Shown in pieces: positions 62,875 to 64,000 of a DNA stretch of 64,000 nt (position 1 is its first letter; every line of letters starts with the position of its first letter). The DNA is from CAZIOH01 sp964540815. GTDB taxonomy: Bacteria; Myxococcota_A; Polyangia; Fen-1088. The position numbers and the translations under genes are program-made. Location: positions 1-64,000 of the forward strand of contig CAZIOH010000021.1 of NCBI GenBank assembly GCA_964540815.1, written 5' to 3'. The notes below the pieces were generated by a model, which saw only the letters and a program-made list of their open reading frames with translations, was not told where the DNA came from and did no database searches.

Positions 62875-63999
62875 TCAGAATTCGAAGAGCACCCCGAGCG
62901 CCACATGAAGCGCGAAGGCATTCCCGGCGGTGCGCGCCTCGACCGGTGCGTTGTCCGAGAGCACCGACCAGTCGCGTGACAGGGCGAGCGCGGCCAGGAG
63001 CTCGGCCCGCGAGCGCAGGCGGAGGCGAACCCCACCCTCGCCCTCGACGGTCGCGCTCGGCGTGACGAAGGTGCGGCCTTGCAGCGGGATCTGCGAGCTC
63101 ACGTCGGTGAGCGCCATCCGGTTGCCGACCGCGAGGCCGATGTAGGGCCGCAAGCGCCCCTCGACCGGCCCGAAGGTGTGCCCGAGGCCGACCGAGGCCC
63201 CGAAGGTCCACATGCGCAGATCCTCGCCGTTCGGTTGCAGGCTCACGCCGAGCAGGGGCCAGTCCGCCCGGGCCCGGATCCACCAGCCTTCGCCGATCGG
63301 GAAGTACCACAGGAAGTCGAGGTGCGCGGTGGGATGGTCGCGCGGCGGGGCGAAATCGATGGTGGTCGTGACGCCCATGTTCCACGCCCGCGCGTCCGTC
63401 GGGCCGGTCGCGCGGGTCGCGCGGGCCTCCAAGGGGGCAACCACCGAGGGCGGGACGGCGGTGGCCCGGGCCTCGGCGCTGCGGGGCGCCTGCTCGTCGT
63501 GCTCGGTCGTCGCCGATGGCGACGCCGTTGCCGGCGCCGACGCCGGTGCCGATGATGTCGATACGGGCTTGGCGCCGGGTGCCAGGGCCGGGCCTGGTCC
63601 TGTCGTCGCCGCTGGCGCCGGCGGCGTCGCGTTCACGAGCTCCGGAGCGCGCGGGCTCGGACCCGGGGCTGGTCCTCCCCCGCCAGTGTCCGAGGCCGCG
63701 CGCGCGGCCCGGTCGGACTGCGCGAGGGTCCCGAGGTGGTTGGTGCCCGCGTTCAAGGTGCGCAGGTACTCGACCACGGTCAGGCAGGCCCGGCGGCGAC
63801 TCGCCCGGTCGCTGGCCTCGACGTTCAGCGCGAAGGTGGCCGTCCTTCCGTGGGCGGTGGTCGCGCGGGACAGCACCGCCAGCTGCCGCTCGTCGGTCCG
63901 CACCGTCACCACCTCGGGCCAGCCCGCGGTGACCAGATCCGCCGCGCCCTTCAACCATTCCACTCCGGCCCGCTCGGGGGGCAGCACCTCGACCCCACC
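62875..63999 (-). CDS. Hypothetical outer-membrane protein, N-terminally incomplete
   Basis: The frame is open to the right edge of the window, so the start is not seen (a GTG at 63987 is only one option). The visible part has a small alpha/beta N-terminal region (ADLVTAGWPEVVTVRTDERQ), about 90 residues of Ala/Pro/Thr-rich linker, and a barrel-like C terminus (MGVTTTIDFAPPRD, WWIRARADWPLLGVSLQ, GASVGLGHTFGPV, LRPYIGLAVGNRM) ending in Phe (GVLFEF). The family is not recognised. The terminal aromatic residue and alternating strands favour an outer-membrane barrel. Confidence 0.7.
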   Translation of the reverse strand, partial: GGVEVLPPERAGVEWLKGAADLVTAGWPEVVTVRTDERQLAVLSRATTAHGRTATFALNVEASDRASRRRACLTVVEYLRTLNAGTNHLGTLAQSDRAARAASDTGGGGPAPGPSPRAPELVNATPPAPAATTGPGPALAPGAKPVSTSSAPASAPATASPSATTEHDEQAPRSAEARATAVPPSVVAPLEARATRATGPTDARAWNMGVTTTIDFAPPRDHPTAHLDFLWYFPIGEGWWIRARADWPLLGVSLQPNGEDLRMWTFGASVGLGHTFGPVEGRLRPYIGLAVGNRMALTDVSSQIPLQGRTFVTPSATVEGEGGVRLRLRSRAELLAALALSRDWSVLSDNAPVEARTAGNAFALHVALGVLFEF

Positions 64000-64000
64000 C

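Overview
The window is a GC-rich (roughly 70 percent) chromosomal segment whose gene style points to a member of the Myxococcota, probably near the Polyangia. The evidence is large lipoproteins with Gly/Ser/Ala-rich linkers after the lipobox, very long Cys-rich surface lipoproteins, many two-component and chemosensory paralogues, and an HDOD-rich chemotaxis region. This is an inference from gene style; no rRNA or other marker is present to fix the taxon. Two runs of 100 N (41942-42041 and 57860-57959) show that the sequence is a scaffold.

Positions 1-28131 form one large chemosensory region. Cluster I (1-5833) is MCP-cheA-cheW-cheY-cheB-cheR, mostly with 4-bp start/stop overlaps. It is followed by a partner-switching set: a PP2C/SpoIIE-type phosphatase (6023-7603) facing an RsbW-like ATPase and a STAS protein (7974-8884, minus strand). 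Next come two CheX-like phosphatases, a REC-REC-STAS protein and an HDOD protein (9040-12241). A compact operon (12358-15831) then encodes a membrane-bound CheA-like kinase without a CheW domain, a CheY, and an MCP-like protein carrying a CheZ-like D-x3-Q motif. Cluster II (15980-26351) is globin-PAS-MCP, cheB, cheA-REC, cheW, cheY, cheR, CheX, REC-REC-STAS and HDOD. A third REC-CheB (minus) and a fourth CheY follow. The CheX / REC-REC-STAS / HDOD trio therefore occurs twice.

Seven sites resembling flagellar sigma-28 (FliA) promoters (TCAAG, about 20 bp, then a GCCGA-like box) lie before the genes at 8884(-), 9040, 9658, 12358, 15980, 27763 and 32665. The last precedes a porin-like / PstS-like / MCP operon (32665-35853), which ties that operon to the same regulon. 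The MCP in that operon and the membrane kinase share a sensor domain.

Positions 28258-41333 hold a His-rich hypothetical gene, an OmpR-type two-component pair, a universal stress protein, a SCO1-like protein, an MMPL/RND transporter, a DUF1579 protein and two lipoproteins. Positions 41392-50355 (minus) hold a giant Cys-rich lipoprotein interrupted by an assembly gap inside a perfect 165-bp tandem repeat, a lipoprotein cytochrome c, and a 1378-residue double hybrid kinase. Positions 50450-64000 are mixed: two DUF1566 proteins, a threonyl-tRNA synthetase without a TGS domain, a lectin-like lipoprotein, a GH2 glycosidase lipoprotein, a small secreted peptide behind a good sigma-54 site, a LOG-family protein, an Omp85-like barrel, a pirin, a DsbA-OsmC fusion and a partial outer-membrane protein. 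No CRISPR array, insertion sequence, rRNA or convincing tRNA was seen.
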